Below are positions 17,075 to 25,448 of a stretch of DNA of 64,000 bases, one piece after another (the first letter of the stretch is position 1; each line of letters starts with the position of its first letter). The notes under the pieces were generated by a model that made no database searches, was not told the DNA's origin, and saw only the letters and a program-made list of their open reading frames with translations. This stretch comes from an uncultured Butyrivibrio sp. (lineage in GTDB: Bacteria > Bacillota > Clostridia > Lachnospirales > Lachnospiraceae), in NCBI GenBank assembly GCA_946536145.1, contig CAMNEA010000002.1:47650-111649 (forward strand), read 5' to 3'. Position numbers and translations under genes: made by a program.

Positions 17075-18406
17075 CTACTTGGTATTTCTGTTTATGTACT
17101 TGTTGTGATATTTTGAGTACATGATCTTCTGACTGGAATACAGGCTGTGGTACCCTGAGAAGGTATAGCTTAGGGCTATAGCCAGAAGGTAGTACGGCAT
17201 TCCTTTAAAGCCGAACAGTTCAAAGCATATAAAGAGCGAAGATATCGGGCAGTTCGTAACGCCGCAAAACAGAGCTCCCATCCCGATCGCTGCGCAGAGC
17301 GCCGGGTCAAAACCAAGTAGCTGCGAGTATAGACATCCAAAGGTCGCCCCGATATAGAGAGCGGGCACGATCTCACCACCCTTATAGCCTGCCCCAAGCG
17401 TCAGGGCTGTAAAGATGATCTTCAAAAGAAATGCCGGATAAGGAGCATTTCCCCGGATCGCCATCTCAATGACATTCATGCCGGCACCGTTGTAGTAGCG
17501 CACCCCCGAAAGGAACGTCAGCGCAGCAACGATGCATCCTCCCACAAATACCCTCACATAAGGATTTGGCAAAAGCTTTTTATAGGTCTTCCCCGAAAAA
17601 TGAAGCACCTGACAAAAGATCACGCTGAGCGCAGCGCAAAGAAGCGCCAGAATCCCGGTGATCAGTGCATAATATGGGGTAAACTCAGGAACAATTGTAA
17701 CAGCGAACTCATCTCCCATAGCTCCGAGCTTCTCGGCAATCCCCTGGGCGACCAGAGCCGATATAACGCAGGGAACAAGCGCCGAATAGTACATCACTCC
17801 TACATTCTCAATTTCCATTGCCATAAAAGACGCCGTCATAGGGGTCCCAAACAGCGCTGAGAACGCAGCGCTCATTCCGCACATGGTAATTATCTTGACA
17901 TTTCCCTCTTTTAACCTGAATAGCTTTCCAAGGTTGTAACCGATGCTTCCTCCCATCTGAAGCGCGGCGCTCTCACGTCCTGTTGATCCTCCAAAGAGGT
18001 GCGTAAGTGTTGTCGATACAACAATTAAAGGCGCTTTCGACAGCGGAAGGTGCTCCCCTTCCTGGATCGACTTGATGACAAGATTTGTTCCCTTGTCCTC
18101 GTAGTCCTTACATGCCCTGTACATAAAGACAATTAAAAGCCCGGCAAACGGAAGTCCCAAAATTATCAGGTCGTGTTCGGTCCGAAACTTCGTAGCCCAT
18201 ACTACCGCTTTTGAAAAAAGAGCCCCCGCAACTCCAACGACCGTGCCGGTAATACAGCCCAAAAAGAGCCAGCGGAACATGACCCTTACTCTTCCGTAAA
18301 TGTCCGCCGCTGGCATATGATCAATAATATAGTAGAAAGGATTCATCCCCTGTTCACTGTGCCTGTCCTGTTCAGGCTCGCTTTTCTTTTCCATACTTTT
18401 CTTCAC
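17075..18406 (-). CDS. CLC-family anion channel/antiporter, possibly the fluoride-type clade
   Basis: A 443-residue CLC protein with about ten or more hydrophobic segments. The gating glutamate motif is G-S-T-G-R-E-S at 140-146 (Glu145), and F-G-T-P-M-T-A-S follows. The usual G-S-G-I-P chloride motif is replaced by K-G-T-N-L-V at 105-110, which resembles the G-N-N-L-I form I recall for CLC-F fluoride/proton antiporters. That assignment is tentative. The start is a GTG overlapping the HPt stop (GTGA); an ATG at 18394 is an alternative. It is the third gene of a response regulator, HPt and CLC operon. No fluoride riboswitch was recognised upstream. Confidence 0.85.
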   Translation of the reverse strand: MKKSMEKKSEPEQDRHSEQGMNPFYYIIDHMPAADIYGRVRVMFRWLFLGCITGTVVGVAGALFSKAVVWATKFRTEHDLIILGLPFAGLLIVFMYRACKDYEDKGTNLVIKSIQEGEHLPLSKAPLIVVSTTLTHLFGGSTGRESAALQMGGSIGYNLGKLFRLKEGNVKIITMCGMSAAFSALFGTPMTASFMAMEIENVGVMYYSALVPCVISALVAQGIAEKLGAMGDEFAVTIVPEFTPYYALITGILALLCAALSVIFCQVLHFSGKTYKKLLPNPYVRVFVGGCIVAALTFLSGVRYYNGAGMNVIEMAIRGNAPYPAFLLKIIFTALTLGAGYKGGEIVPALYIGATFGCLYSQLLGFDPALCAAIGMGALFCGVTNCPISSLFICFELFGFKGMPYYLLAIALSYTFSGYHSLYSSQKIMYSKYHNKYINRNTK

Positions 18407-18735
18407 ATCTCCATTATTGTCTTCTTCTGTTCAAGAAGTTTATCATAAAGAGGCTTGTAGTCAATATCATCTTTAGCACGCAGATGCTCCGTGATCTCGC
18501 AGATCGTCTCGTAAAGCGGCGTAAGCGCAAGATTGCCTATCACGCCCTTAAGAGCATGTACCGTTTCAAAAGCCTCATCCTTATTGTCTGATTCGAGTAC
18601 CTTCCCCAGAGTATCAAATCTCTCATCGGATAGTCCAAGTTCTACCATTTCAAGGTAAAAGTCCTCCATGCCCATACATCTTTCAAGGCCTTCCTCAATG
18701 TTAGCTCCAAAGTTCTTAAGGGATTCAATCGTCAT
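18403..18735 (-). CDS. Histidine phosphotransfer (HPt) protein
   Basis: About 110 residues from the ATG at 18735, preceded by AAAGGAG six bases upstream; a TTG at 18750 opens the frame but contains that site. The HPt helix reads T-V-H-A-L-K-G-V-I-G-N, with His60 as the phosphate acceptor, as in H-x-L-K-G of ArcB/YPD1-type domains. It would relay phosphate between a kinase not present here and a receiver, most simply the one encoded just upstream, 24 bases away. Its stop overlaps the CLC start. Confidence 0.87.
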   Translation of the reverse strand: MTIESLKNFGANIEEGLERCMGMEDFYLEMVELGLSDERFDTLGKVLESDNKDEAFETVHALKGVIGNLALTPLYETICEITEHLRAKDDIDYKPLYDKLLEQKKTIMEM

Positions 18736-18759
18736 GGCATCTCCTTTCAATAACGTTTA

Positions 18760-20526
18760 TTACTCATCTGTTTTTTCTCTGCCCGATGCAGTTTCACGCT
18801 TAAACTGTCCTATGTTTTTTTCTATGAGCTGACCGAACTCAGCCGGCATTACCGGCTTGGAGAAATAATAGCCCTGTATTATGTCGCAGCCAGCATTCTT
18901 GAGCAAAAGATACTGCTCCGACGTCTCCACGCCCTCTGCGATAACCGGAACCTTTAAAAATCTCGCAATCTCAAGAATAAACTCCACCATGCCCATCTCT
19001 TTGTTATTGCGGGCAATTCCGTTGATAAACGCCATATCAAGCTTGAGCGCGTCAATAGGAAGTGAGGTGAGCATATTTAGAGAGGAATATCCCTTTCCAA
19101 AATCATCCATCTCGACCTTAAATCCTTCATTCCGAAGGCTCATCACCACATCCAGAACAGTGCTGACGCTGTCCGTGTAGGCAGTCTCCGTGATCTCAAG
19201 GCGAATGTCATCTGTCTCAAGTCCGTTCTCAGAAACCACATACTTCAGATATTCGAGAAGATCCGGGTCAAAAATATCTACCCTCGAGACATTTATCGAC
19301 ACGGGGATCGTAACACCGTACATATCCCTCCATCTTCGAACCTGTCTTGCCGCCTCCATCCAGACGTAGCGGTCAAGTTCCTTGACACGTCCGTTCTCTT
19401 CAAACAGGGGTATAAAGAAGTCGGGCCTTACAAATCCAAACTCCGGGTGTTTCCACCTTGCCAGAACCTCAGCGCTGCAAAGTCTTGGCTCCTCTCCGCT
19501 TATATCGTACTGGGGCTGGAAGACCACCTTGAACTGCTTCTCGGAAAGAGCCTTCTCTATGTCTCCGAGAAGCTTTGCCTCAAAGACCTCTTTTTCATAC
19601 ATCTCATTGTTGTAAATGGCAACCGTTGTGGCGTTGGCATTTCTTGAGATAGAATTGCTCGCATGAAGGGCTCTGTCAAAGCGCTGCTGAATATTTGCAG
19701 AGTGATACAGATCCGGATAAATACCGATCCTAAGCCTGGCATCCTGCGTCTCCATAAATTCATAGAGTCTGTTCGTGAGACTCTTCTGCAAAAAGTCATA
19801 GTCAGTCTGGTGCTCAATATAGAGATAAAAACTGTCTGCTCCTGATCTGCAGGCGACTCCGCCACAGGCCCTCGCCACGCTCCTTGCTCCGTCTGCGATG
19901 GCGCACAGTACCTTGTCTCCGAATCTCCTGCCATATAGTTCATTTATCAGATGAAATTTGCTGACATTTAAGACAACTGCGTCCACCTCCTGCTCCGGGT
20001 GGAACTTGTCATACTCATTGGCATACTGAAGGAAATACTCTCTGGTCATAAGCCCCGTGAGTTTATCGACACCCGTTGTATTGATGATGTTTCTGCCTAT
20101 CGATAGCTCTATTGCCCTTCTCACCCTCGCCTTTATAACCTCAGGCCTGTCATAGGGCTTATGGAGGAAATCAACCGCTCCCCTCTTAAGGCTCTCAACC
20201 TCTGCCATTTTTTCCGCGGTAAAAACAATAACAGGAATATGCGACAGTTCCTCTGATCCCATCACAGTATCGAGTACGGTATATCCGTTGCCCTGCGGCA
20301 TATAAAGATCAAGAAGTACCAGCGATAGAAACTCCTTCTGGTTCTTAATCTCCTCTATTGCTTCCTCGCCCGTCTGGGCATAGGCGATGTCATACTCCTC
20401 CTTAAGGATGTTGCCAAGCAGCCGTAGGTTCACAGGCTCATCATCTACTATCAGTATCGTCCTTCTAAAATCCTGCTTATACTTGGCTTCGATATCCAAT
20501 GTTCTGACGCTGTTAGTTTTCATCAT
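18760..20526 (-). CDS. Response regulator with degenerate GGDEF and EAL domains (c-di-GMP phosphodiesterase)
   Basis: A 588-residue cytosolic protein. Residues 22-142 are a receiver with D28-D29, phospho-acceptor Asp73 (L-L-D-L-Y-M-P) and Lys123. Residues 155-315 form a GGDEF domain whose active site reads S-G-A-D-S-F at 228-233, so cyclase activity is unlikely. Residues 325-570 are an EAL domain with E-V-L at 353-355, L-E-I-T-E at 444-448, D-D-F-G-K-G-Y at 474-480, K-L-D at 496-498 and A-E-G-V-E at 530-534. The metal and catalytic residues are kept, so c-di-GMP hydrolysis is expected. The first gene of an operon with HPt and CLC. Confidence 0.92.
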   Translation of the reverse strand: MMKTNSVRTLDIEAKYKQDFRRTILIVDDEPVNLRLLGNILKEEYDIAYAQTGEEAIEEIKNQKEFLSLVLLDLYMPQGNGYTVLDTVMGSEELSHIPVIVFTAEKMAEVESLKRGAVDFLHKPYDRPEVIKARVRRAIELSIGRNIINTTGVDKLTGLMTREYFLQYANEYDKFHPEQEVDAVVLNVSKFHLINELYGRRFGDKVLCAIADGARSVARACGGVACRSGADSFYLYIEHQTDYDFLQKSLTNRLYEFMETQDARLRIGIYPDLYHSANIQQRFDRALHASNSISRNANATTVAIYNNEMYEKEVFEAKLLGDIEKALSEKQFKVVFQPQYDISGEEPRLCSAEVLARWKHPEFGFVRPDFFIPLFEENGRVKELDRYVWMEAARQVRRWRDMYGVTIPVSINVSRVDIFDPDLLEYLKYVVSENGLETDDIRLEITETAYTDSVSTVLDVVMSLRNEGFKVEMDDFGKGYSSLNMLTSLPIDALKLDMAFINGIARNNKEMGMVEFILEIARFLKVPVIAEGVETSEQYLLLKNAGCDIIQGYYFSKPVMPAEFGQLIEKNIGQFKRETASGREKTDE

Positions 20527-20582
20527 TTACAAAAACTCCCTACGATAAAATTCAGAATACCTCTTATTATTATAATCGAAAA

Positions 20583-20611
20583 TTAATATAAAAAAACGCT
20601 ATCAAAGTCAA
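20583..20611 (-). promoter_or_regulatory. Putative promoter of the response-regulator operon
   Basis: On the minus strand TTGACT (20606-20611), 17 bases, TATTAA (20583-20588), about 57 bases upstream of the ATG. Confidence 0.6.
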
Positions 20612-20670
20612 TTTTCGTAAAAAAACATACTTTTTACAGAATATTTTCAGATTTAAAGTACTCAAAGATA

Positions 20671-20704
20671 TTTCATAGGAAATTCAGAAGAATTTCCTAT
20701 GAAA
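20671..20704. repeat. Perfect 15-bp inverted repeat between murA and the response regulator
   Basis: TTTCATAGGAAATTC and its complement flank an AGAA loop. It sits just beyond the murA terminator T-run and has no U-run of its own on the minus strand, so it may be a second stem protecting or ending the murA message. Confidence 0.7.
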
Positions 20705-20737
20705 CAAAAAAGCACGCATGAGCCCTGCTCATGCGTG
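20705..20737 (-). terminator. murA terminator, overlapping the stop codon
   Basis: CACGCATGAGC and GCTCATGCGTG form an 11-bp perfect stem with a 3-base loop, followed by CTTTTTTG on the minus strand. The TGA stop of murA lies inside the first arm, so the last two codons are part of the terminator. Confidence 0.85.
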
Positions 20738-22021
20738 TTTAAGTTTAAACTTCTGTATATCTCTCTCCTCTTCGACCTTCTCGATCACTCCTCCAAGTTC
20801 GCGGAGCTTAATATCGAAATCTTCATAACCTCTGAGGATATATTTTATCTCTTCTACTGTCGAGAAGCCTTCCGCTGTGAGTGCCGCGATCACAAGTGCC
20901 GCGCCGGCTCTTAAATCCGGTGCCGAAACAGTCGCGCCCGTGTACCTCTCAACGCCCTCGATAATAGCTGTGCTTCCCTCGACCTTGATGCTTGCTCCCA
21001 TCTTGGTGAGCTCATCAACATACTTGAACCGGTTCTCAAAAATACTCTCCGTGACTATGCTGATCCCACTTGCAAGTCCCAGTGCCACGGTGATCTGCGG
21101 CTGCATATCGGTAGGAAATCCGGGATATGGCAGGGTCTTGACATGGCTATTCTGAAGTCTTCTTGTTGCCACAACTCTGACTTCATCGTCTGACTCATGT
21201 ATCTGGCATCCCATCTCTATAAGCTTGGCACTTATGGACTCAAGGTGCTTGGGGATGACGTTCTTGACTGTCACGTCACCCATAGTGGCAGCTGCAGCTA
21301 TCATAAAAGTACCTGCCTCGATCTGATCGGGGATTATCGTGTACTCTGTTCCGTGCAGTTTCTCAACGCCTCTTATACGGATAACATCAGTACCTGCGCC
21401 CTTGATATTGGCACCCATGCTGTTAAGGAAGTTGGCAATATCAACGACATGCGGCTCCTTGGCTGCATTCTCTATAATGGTCTTGCCCTCTGCCATGGCT
21501 GCAGCCATCATGATATTGATGGTAGCGCCTACGCTTACAACGTCAAGATATATATGGCTTCCGGCGAGCCTGTCAGCTTTTGCATGGATTATGCCATGCT
21601 CGATGTTGACACTTGCCCCGAGTGCTGTAAAGCCCTTGATGTGCTGGTCTATGGGGCGAAGTCCGATGTAGCAGCCTCCGGGGAGAACCACTCCGGCCTG
21701 TCTGTACTTGCCCAAAAGAGCACCTAAAAGATAGTAGGATGCCCTGATCTTCTTGATATGATCATTTACAATCGTAAAATCATGGATCTGGGATGCATTG
21801 ATCTTGACCGCATGCCTGCCCAGTCTCTCAACAATTGCTCCTGTGCTCGCAATAGCCTGCAGCATAGCGTTGGTGTCTGAGGCATCAGGCATATTATCAA
21901 TGTAGACAGTCTCATCGGTCATGGTAGCTGCTGCAAGGATCGCAAGAGCTGCATTCTTGGCACCGCCAATCTCAACCTCACCCACAAGGGGATTACCGCC
22001 TTTTATCACATATTTTTCCAT
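20729..22021 (-). CDS. murA: UDP-N-acetylglucosamine 1-carboxyvinyltransferase
   Basis: First step of peptidoglycan precursor synthesis, transferring enolpyruvate from PEP to UDP-GlcNAc. The 430-residue protein starts with I-K-G-G-N-P-L-V-G-E-V-E-I-G-G-A-K-N-A-A-L, which contains the catalytic Lys-Asn pair. The active-site Cys is Cys117 in P-G-G-C-Y-I-G, so it should be sensitive to fosfomycin. The T-D-M-Q-P-Q region near 303 is also present. Firmicutes often carry two paralogues; which one this is cannot be told. It is monocistronic, with its own promoter and a tight terminator. Confidence 0.95.
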   Translation of the reverse strand: MEKYVIKGGNPLVGEVEIGGAKNAALAILAAATMTDETVYIDNMPDASDTNAMLQAIASTGAIVERLGRHAVKINASQIHDFTIVNDHIKKIRASYYLLGALLGKYRQAGVVLPGGCYIGLRPIDQHIKGFTALGASVNIEHGIIHAKADRLAGSHIYLDVVSVGATINIMMAAAMAEGKTIIENAAKEPHVVDIANFLNSMGANIKGAGTDVIRIRGVEKLHGTEYTIIPDQIEAGTFMIAAAATMGDVTVKNVIPKHLESISAKLIEMGCQIHESDDEVRVVATRRLQNSHVKTLPYPGFPTDMQPQITVALGLASGISIVTESIFENRFKYVDELTKMGASIKVEGSTAIIEGVERYTGATVSAPDLRAGAALVIAALTAEGFSTVEEIKYILRGYEDFDIKLRELGGVIEKVEEERDIQKFKLKHA

Positions 22022-22111
22022 AATAAATCTCTCTTTTCCACGAATAAATCATGGTGCCCGGAATCGATCCGAAGCGATATTTCACATTATCTTTCTTACG
22101 CAATACTGTAT

Positions 22112-22140
22112 GTTATATCACAACAAACAGGATTTGTAAA
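22112..22140 (-). promoter_or_regulatory. Putative murA promoter
   Basis: On the minus strand TTTACA (22135-22140), 17 bases, TATAAC (22112-22117). About 90 bases upstream of the ATG. Confidence 0.6.
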
Positions 22141-22142
22141 AT

Positions 22143-22172
22143 AAAAACTTTAACAAAGCCCTGATCAGGGAT
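22143..22172 (-). terminator. Possible terminator of the M23 peptidase gene
   Basis: The palindrome CCCTGATCAGGG is followed on the minus strand by CTTTGTTAAAGTTTTTATTTT. The stem is short (4-5 bp), so the call is weak. Confidence 0.4.
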
Positions 22173-22177
22173 TTTCC

Positions 22178-23767
22178 TCAGTTCAGGTAATTGAGCGGGT
22201 TCACCTGAGCACCGTTCACCAGTATCTCGAAGTGAAGATGCGGTCCCGTTGATACACCGGTGTTGCCGGATAGCGCAATCCTCTGCCCCTGTGTCACAGA
22301 CTGTCCAACCGAGACCAGTACCTTGGACAGATGTCCGTATCTCGTATCCTTACCATCGGAGTGATGTATGTATACGCAGTATCCGTAGCCGCTTCCCCAT
22401 CCTGCTCTGGTAACAGTTCCCGAGGAAGAAGCAACAACAGAAGTTCCGACAGGTGTTGCCCAGTCGACACCCTTGTGGAATGAGCTCGCGCCTCTGGTAG
22501 GTCTGTTTCTCTTTCCAAATCCGGATGTAAGTCTTCCGCCGGATATAGGCTTGATATATGTAGGCGGAACTATGGTTCCCCTCTCGACTATCTTGGGCAC
22601 TGCCGGATAAGTGACTTCTTCCTTTTCTATCTCGCGCCCCTCTTCGCTGTTGTCATTGTAGGTAACCAGAGCCACAACCTTGCGGTGACCTGCGGAGGGT
22701 TCCTGGATGACCTTGCTCTGAGTCGTGTACCAGCTGTCATTGTCAACATACTGCACGTCAGCCTCATAGTCCTCTTCGTAGTACTCCTGCATCGTATAGA
22801 CCACTGAGAGTTCAGGCTCAGGAACAGTGACAATGAGGTTGTCCTGTACTCTTATAGTGGTCGTCTCGCTCTCTAATGACTCATTCATGGCAACGAGATC
22901 GTCGACCGTAAGTCCAAACTTGAGGGCGATGGATCCCAGAGTGTCGCCGGACTGGACTTCGTAGATCTGATTGGTCTCCTTGTCCTTGGTCACATCATCA
23001 ATTGCAGTCTCCACATCAGTTATCTCACTGTCAGGAAGATAACACTCAACTATCTCAACCTTGTCAGCAAAGTCTATGCTCATAAGTCCCAGTGTGTAGT
23101 CGGAAAAGTCCTTGTCATAGGCAAGCGGCTTGGCATCATTGACAATCTGCGTCAGCTCAGCCGTAAAGCCCGACTCGGGCATCTTCATCTTCTGGGTCTC
23201 CTCTTCCTTCTTGATCTCTTCCTTGCTTATGACCTGGGGCGTAAGAACGCCAACTTCCCTTTCGGTGTCAAGCATGAGGTTCACGTCATAGAGCCTCTGC
23301 GTGTCATAGTTGTAAAGAGCTGTCGAAAGAAGTCTCATCACGTCAGCAGTATTGGCAAGGTTGACCGAATACTCGTTGATCTTGAGAGAATATGCCCTGT
23401 TCAGGGTACTCCTCACATTGCCTCCGATCACACCCTCCATTGCTCTTCTCATGGCAGATACCGAGTCAACGCTTCCAAAGAGAACATTGCTGCCCTCTAC
23501 CGACAGATCCGCGTTCACAAGCACGAGCTCGTCGCTTCCTTTGGCAAAAGACCTCCTGGCCGCTCTGTAGGCCTCCATGGCATCATCTTTTGAAGCAGCA
23601 GTTCCTACCACCGTATTGTTTATTCTGACCGTAAATATATTGTCCTCGCCCTTTTCGAACTTAACAAAACTGGGCATAAAAAGTATCCATACTACTATCA
23701 CAATAAGCGCAGACTGGAGAAACCATATCCTGATCTTGTTGCGAAAAACTGTCCGGGTAAAATTCAT
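22178..23767 (-). CDS. Membrane-anchored M23 peptidase with LysM and G5 domains
   Basis: A 529-residue wall hydrolase or activator. A single N-terminal membrane helix (about 15-33) is followed by a 230-residue region of no recognised domain, a LysM repeat at about 268-314 (I-Y-E-V-Q-S-G-D-T-L-G-S-I-A), a G5-like segment at about 316-395, and an M23 endopeptidase at about 405-529. The zinc ligands are present: His431 and Asp435 (F-H-K-G-V-D) and His512 in H-L-H, with His479 in R-Y-G-H-L, so it is probably active. The ATG directly follows the stop of the coiled-coil gene (TAA-ATG), so the two are translationally coupled and may work together. Confidence 0.92.
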   Translation of the reverse strand: MNFTRTVFRNKIRIWFLQSALIVIVVWILFMPSFVKFEKGEDNIFTVRINNTVVGTAASKDDAMEAYRAARRSFAKGSDELVLVNADLSVEGSNVLFGSVDSVSAMRRAMEGVIGGNVRSTLNRAYSLKINEYSVNLANTADVMRLLSTALYNYDTQRLYDVNLMLDTEREVGVLTPQVISKEEIKKEEETQKMKMPESGFTAELTQIVNDAKPLAYDKDFSDYTLGLMSIDFADKVEIVECYLPDSEITDVETAIDDVTKDKETNQIYEVQSGDTLGSIALKFGLTVDDLVAMNESLESETTTIRVQDNLIVTVPEPELSVVYTMQEYYEEDYEADVQYVDNDSWYTTQSKVIQEPSAGHRKVVALVTYNDNSEEGREIEKEEVTYPAVPKIVERGTIVPPTYIKPISGGRLTSGFGKRNRPTRGASSFHKGVDWATPVGTSVVASSSGTVTRAGWGSGYGYCVYIHHSDGKDTRYGHLSKVLVSVGQSVTQGQRIALSGNTGVSTGPHLHFEILVNGAQVNPLNYLN

Positions 23768-24355
23768 TTATAAAACACCTAAAATCCTTAAAATATTGAT
23801 AACAAGATCTGCTGCCGAAACAAGCAGTGTAATAATGATAAGAGGCATAAGAGCTCCGTTTTTGGACTCGAGAGCAACCAGCATCTGCTCAAACTTCGAA
23901 TCCATCTCCTTGAACTGATCAGCATTCTTCTCCTTAAGAGACTTAAATGCCTTATCATTGACCTCGCCAAGATTTCTGAACTCTTCTTCGCTCTTGGTCT
24001 TAATCTCTTCAAAAGAAGCGCTTTCCTGCTCCTTAAGGGCAGCGAACTCCTTCCTTATGTCAGCCTGTCCCTTCTCGACAACAGCCTGCACATTCCTGTA
24101 TATCTGAACACCGACATCATGTATCCTGGTTTCATTGCCGTCCATTCTCTCCGACAAAGAAGCAAGGGACTGCCTGGTCTCATCTATTGCCTCTTTCTGC
24201 TGCCTTGCATTTTCCTTTAATTCCTGAAGCTGGGCCTTGTATTGTTCGGCCTCCTGCCTTGTTCTCTCCGCTTCAGCTGCCTCTGCCCTTGCATTGGCCT
24301 TTATGATCTCCTGTGCGCTAACCTTATCTGAAAGATTGTCAAAAAAATTATCCAC
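23768..24355 (-). CDS. Tail-anchored coiled-coil protein, function unknown
   Basis: A 195-residue protein that is almost wholly alpha-helical and charged from about residue 15 to 165 (long runs of Ala, Glu, Lys and Gln suited to coiled coils), ending in a single hydrophobic segment at about 168-192 (L-M-P-L-I-I-I-T-L-L-V-S-A). It has no signal peptide, so the bulk is probably cytosolic and held to the membrane by its C-terminus. It is upstream of, and coupled to, the M23 peptidase gene, which suggests a scaffold or regulator for that enzyme; this is inference. Its shape also resembles apolipoprotein-like phage and wall proteins, but no family was recognised. Confidence 0.75.
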   Translation of the reverse strand: MDNFFDNLSDKVSAQEIIKANARAEAAEAERTRQEAEQYKAQLQELKENARQQKEAIDETRQSLASLSERMDGNETRIHDVGVQIYRNVQAVVEKGQADIRKEFAALKEQESASFEEIKTKSEEEFRNLGEVNDKAFKSLKEKNADQFKEMDSKFEQMLVALESKNGALMPLIIITLLVSAADLVINILRILGVL

Positions 24356-24615
24356 TTTTCGCCCTCCCGAAATAGTTACTTCTTCATACGAGTATACACC
24401 CTCACTAGCTTATCATTTATTATGCAAATTAGACAAGTTTAGATTGTTTAAAAGGAATTTATTGTCCACTTTTACCTTTTGTTCATTCCTTGTTCATAAT
24501 TTGTTAATATTTTTCTTGTATATTTTATACATAGCCGATTCGACAAGGCTACTGACAACAAAAGATAGATTTTTTCATAATAGGCCGGGCGCAGAAATGT
24601 GTTCGGCCACTCCTC

Positions 24616-24781
24616 ATTTGTATGATATTGCGATTCCAAAGTCCAAAATAATCGAGCTTGCTCAGGATTATTTTGGACCTTGGAATCCTAACAAACATAA
24701 GGAAGTAGCACGGTAGTGCGGATTCCGCATGTTTGTAGGATTGCGAAAGCGCAAGCGGAGCAATCCGTATATCATACAAAT
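24616..24781. repeat. Cloverleaf-like nested inverted repeat
   Basis: An outer stem ATTTGTATGATAT with its complement (24616-24628 and 24769-24781) encloses three hairpins: a 22-bp arm pair with one mismatch (24632-24653/24666-24687), ACAAACAT/ATGTTTGT (24691-24698/24729-24736) and GGATTGC/GCAATCC (24738-24744/24760-24766). It directly follows the alarmone-synthetase stop. The rest of the 24356-24615 gap is AT-rich with no gene and no clear promoter. Confidence 0.85.
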
Positions 24782-24794
24782 TTTTTATGTTTTC

Positions 24795-25448
24795 TCACTT
24801 TTCCGCCTCTATTGACAGAATTTCTTCATTGAGCTGCAGCATTCTCGCATCGAGGCTCGCAACCATCGCTGCGCATTCGTGCAGCTCATAGTTGATGTGA
24901 TGCGGTGCCTTCCCCTCGAATTTGTACTGTATCTTGTGCTCAAGGGATGCCCAGAAATCCATGGCAACCGTTCTTATCTGGATCTCCACCTTGACGTTGA
25001 CGATCCTGTCCGACAAGTACACCGGAAGAGAAATTATCATGTGATAGCTTCTGTAGCCGCTGTCCTTGGGATTCATGATGTAATCCTTAACCAGCAGCAC
25101 CTGGATATCCTTCTGGTTGCTGATCATCTCAGCGATCCTGTAGATATCGGAAGTGAATGAACAAATTATGCGTATGCCCGCTATGTCATTGACATACCGG
25201 ACCATATTCTCGATCGTGGACTCGTATCCGTTCCTCTTAAGCTTCTTGACAATGCTCTCAGGGCTCTTGACCCTTGCCTTGATATGCTCAATGGGGTTGT
25301 ATCTGTGAACCTCCTGAAACTCCTCGTTAAGGATCTCGATCTTGGTAGTGATCTGTTTCAGGGCAGAGTTATAAAGGAGGCTGACTTCCTCCCAGGTGTG
25401 CATATCATCGGATATTCTTGTATTGAATCCAGAAAGGTCTAATTCCAT
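24795..25448 (-). CDS. Small alarmone synthetase (RelQ-like GTP pyrophosphokinase)
   Basis: A 217-residue single-domain RelA/SpoT synthetase that would make (p)ppGpp from ATP and GTP or GDP. Visible parts: R-V-K-S-P-E-S-I near 58, an N-D-I-A-G-I-R-I-I-C-S-F box, K-D-S-G-Y-R-S-Y-H, and V-E-I-Q-I-R-T-V-A-M-D-F-W-A-S-L-E-H, all conserved in the family. The hydrolase, TGS and ACT domains of long RSH proteins are absent. The start overlaps the last codons of the upstream glycosyltransferase (10 bases), with AAGGAAT as a ribosome site. It sits at the end of a surface-glycan gene string. Confidence 0.93.
   Translation of the reverse strand: MELDLSGFNTRISDDMHTWEEVSLLYNSALKQITTKIEILNEEFQEVHRYNPIEHIKARVKSPESIVKKLKRNGYESTIENMVRYVNDIAGIRIICSFTSDIYRIAEMISNQKDIQVLLVKDYIMNPKDSGYRSYHMIISLPVYLSDRIVNVKVEIQIRTVAMDFWASLEHKIQYKFEGKAPHHINYELHECAAMVASLDARMLQLNEEILSIEAEK

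Noticed and set aside
18407..18735. Fluoride riboswitch ahead of the CLC gene.
   Set aside because: The space upstream is the HPt coding region, and no leader exists between the two genes.
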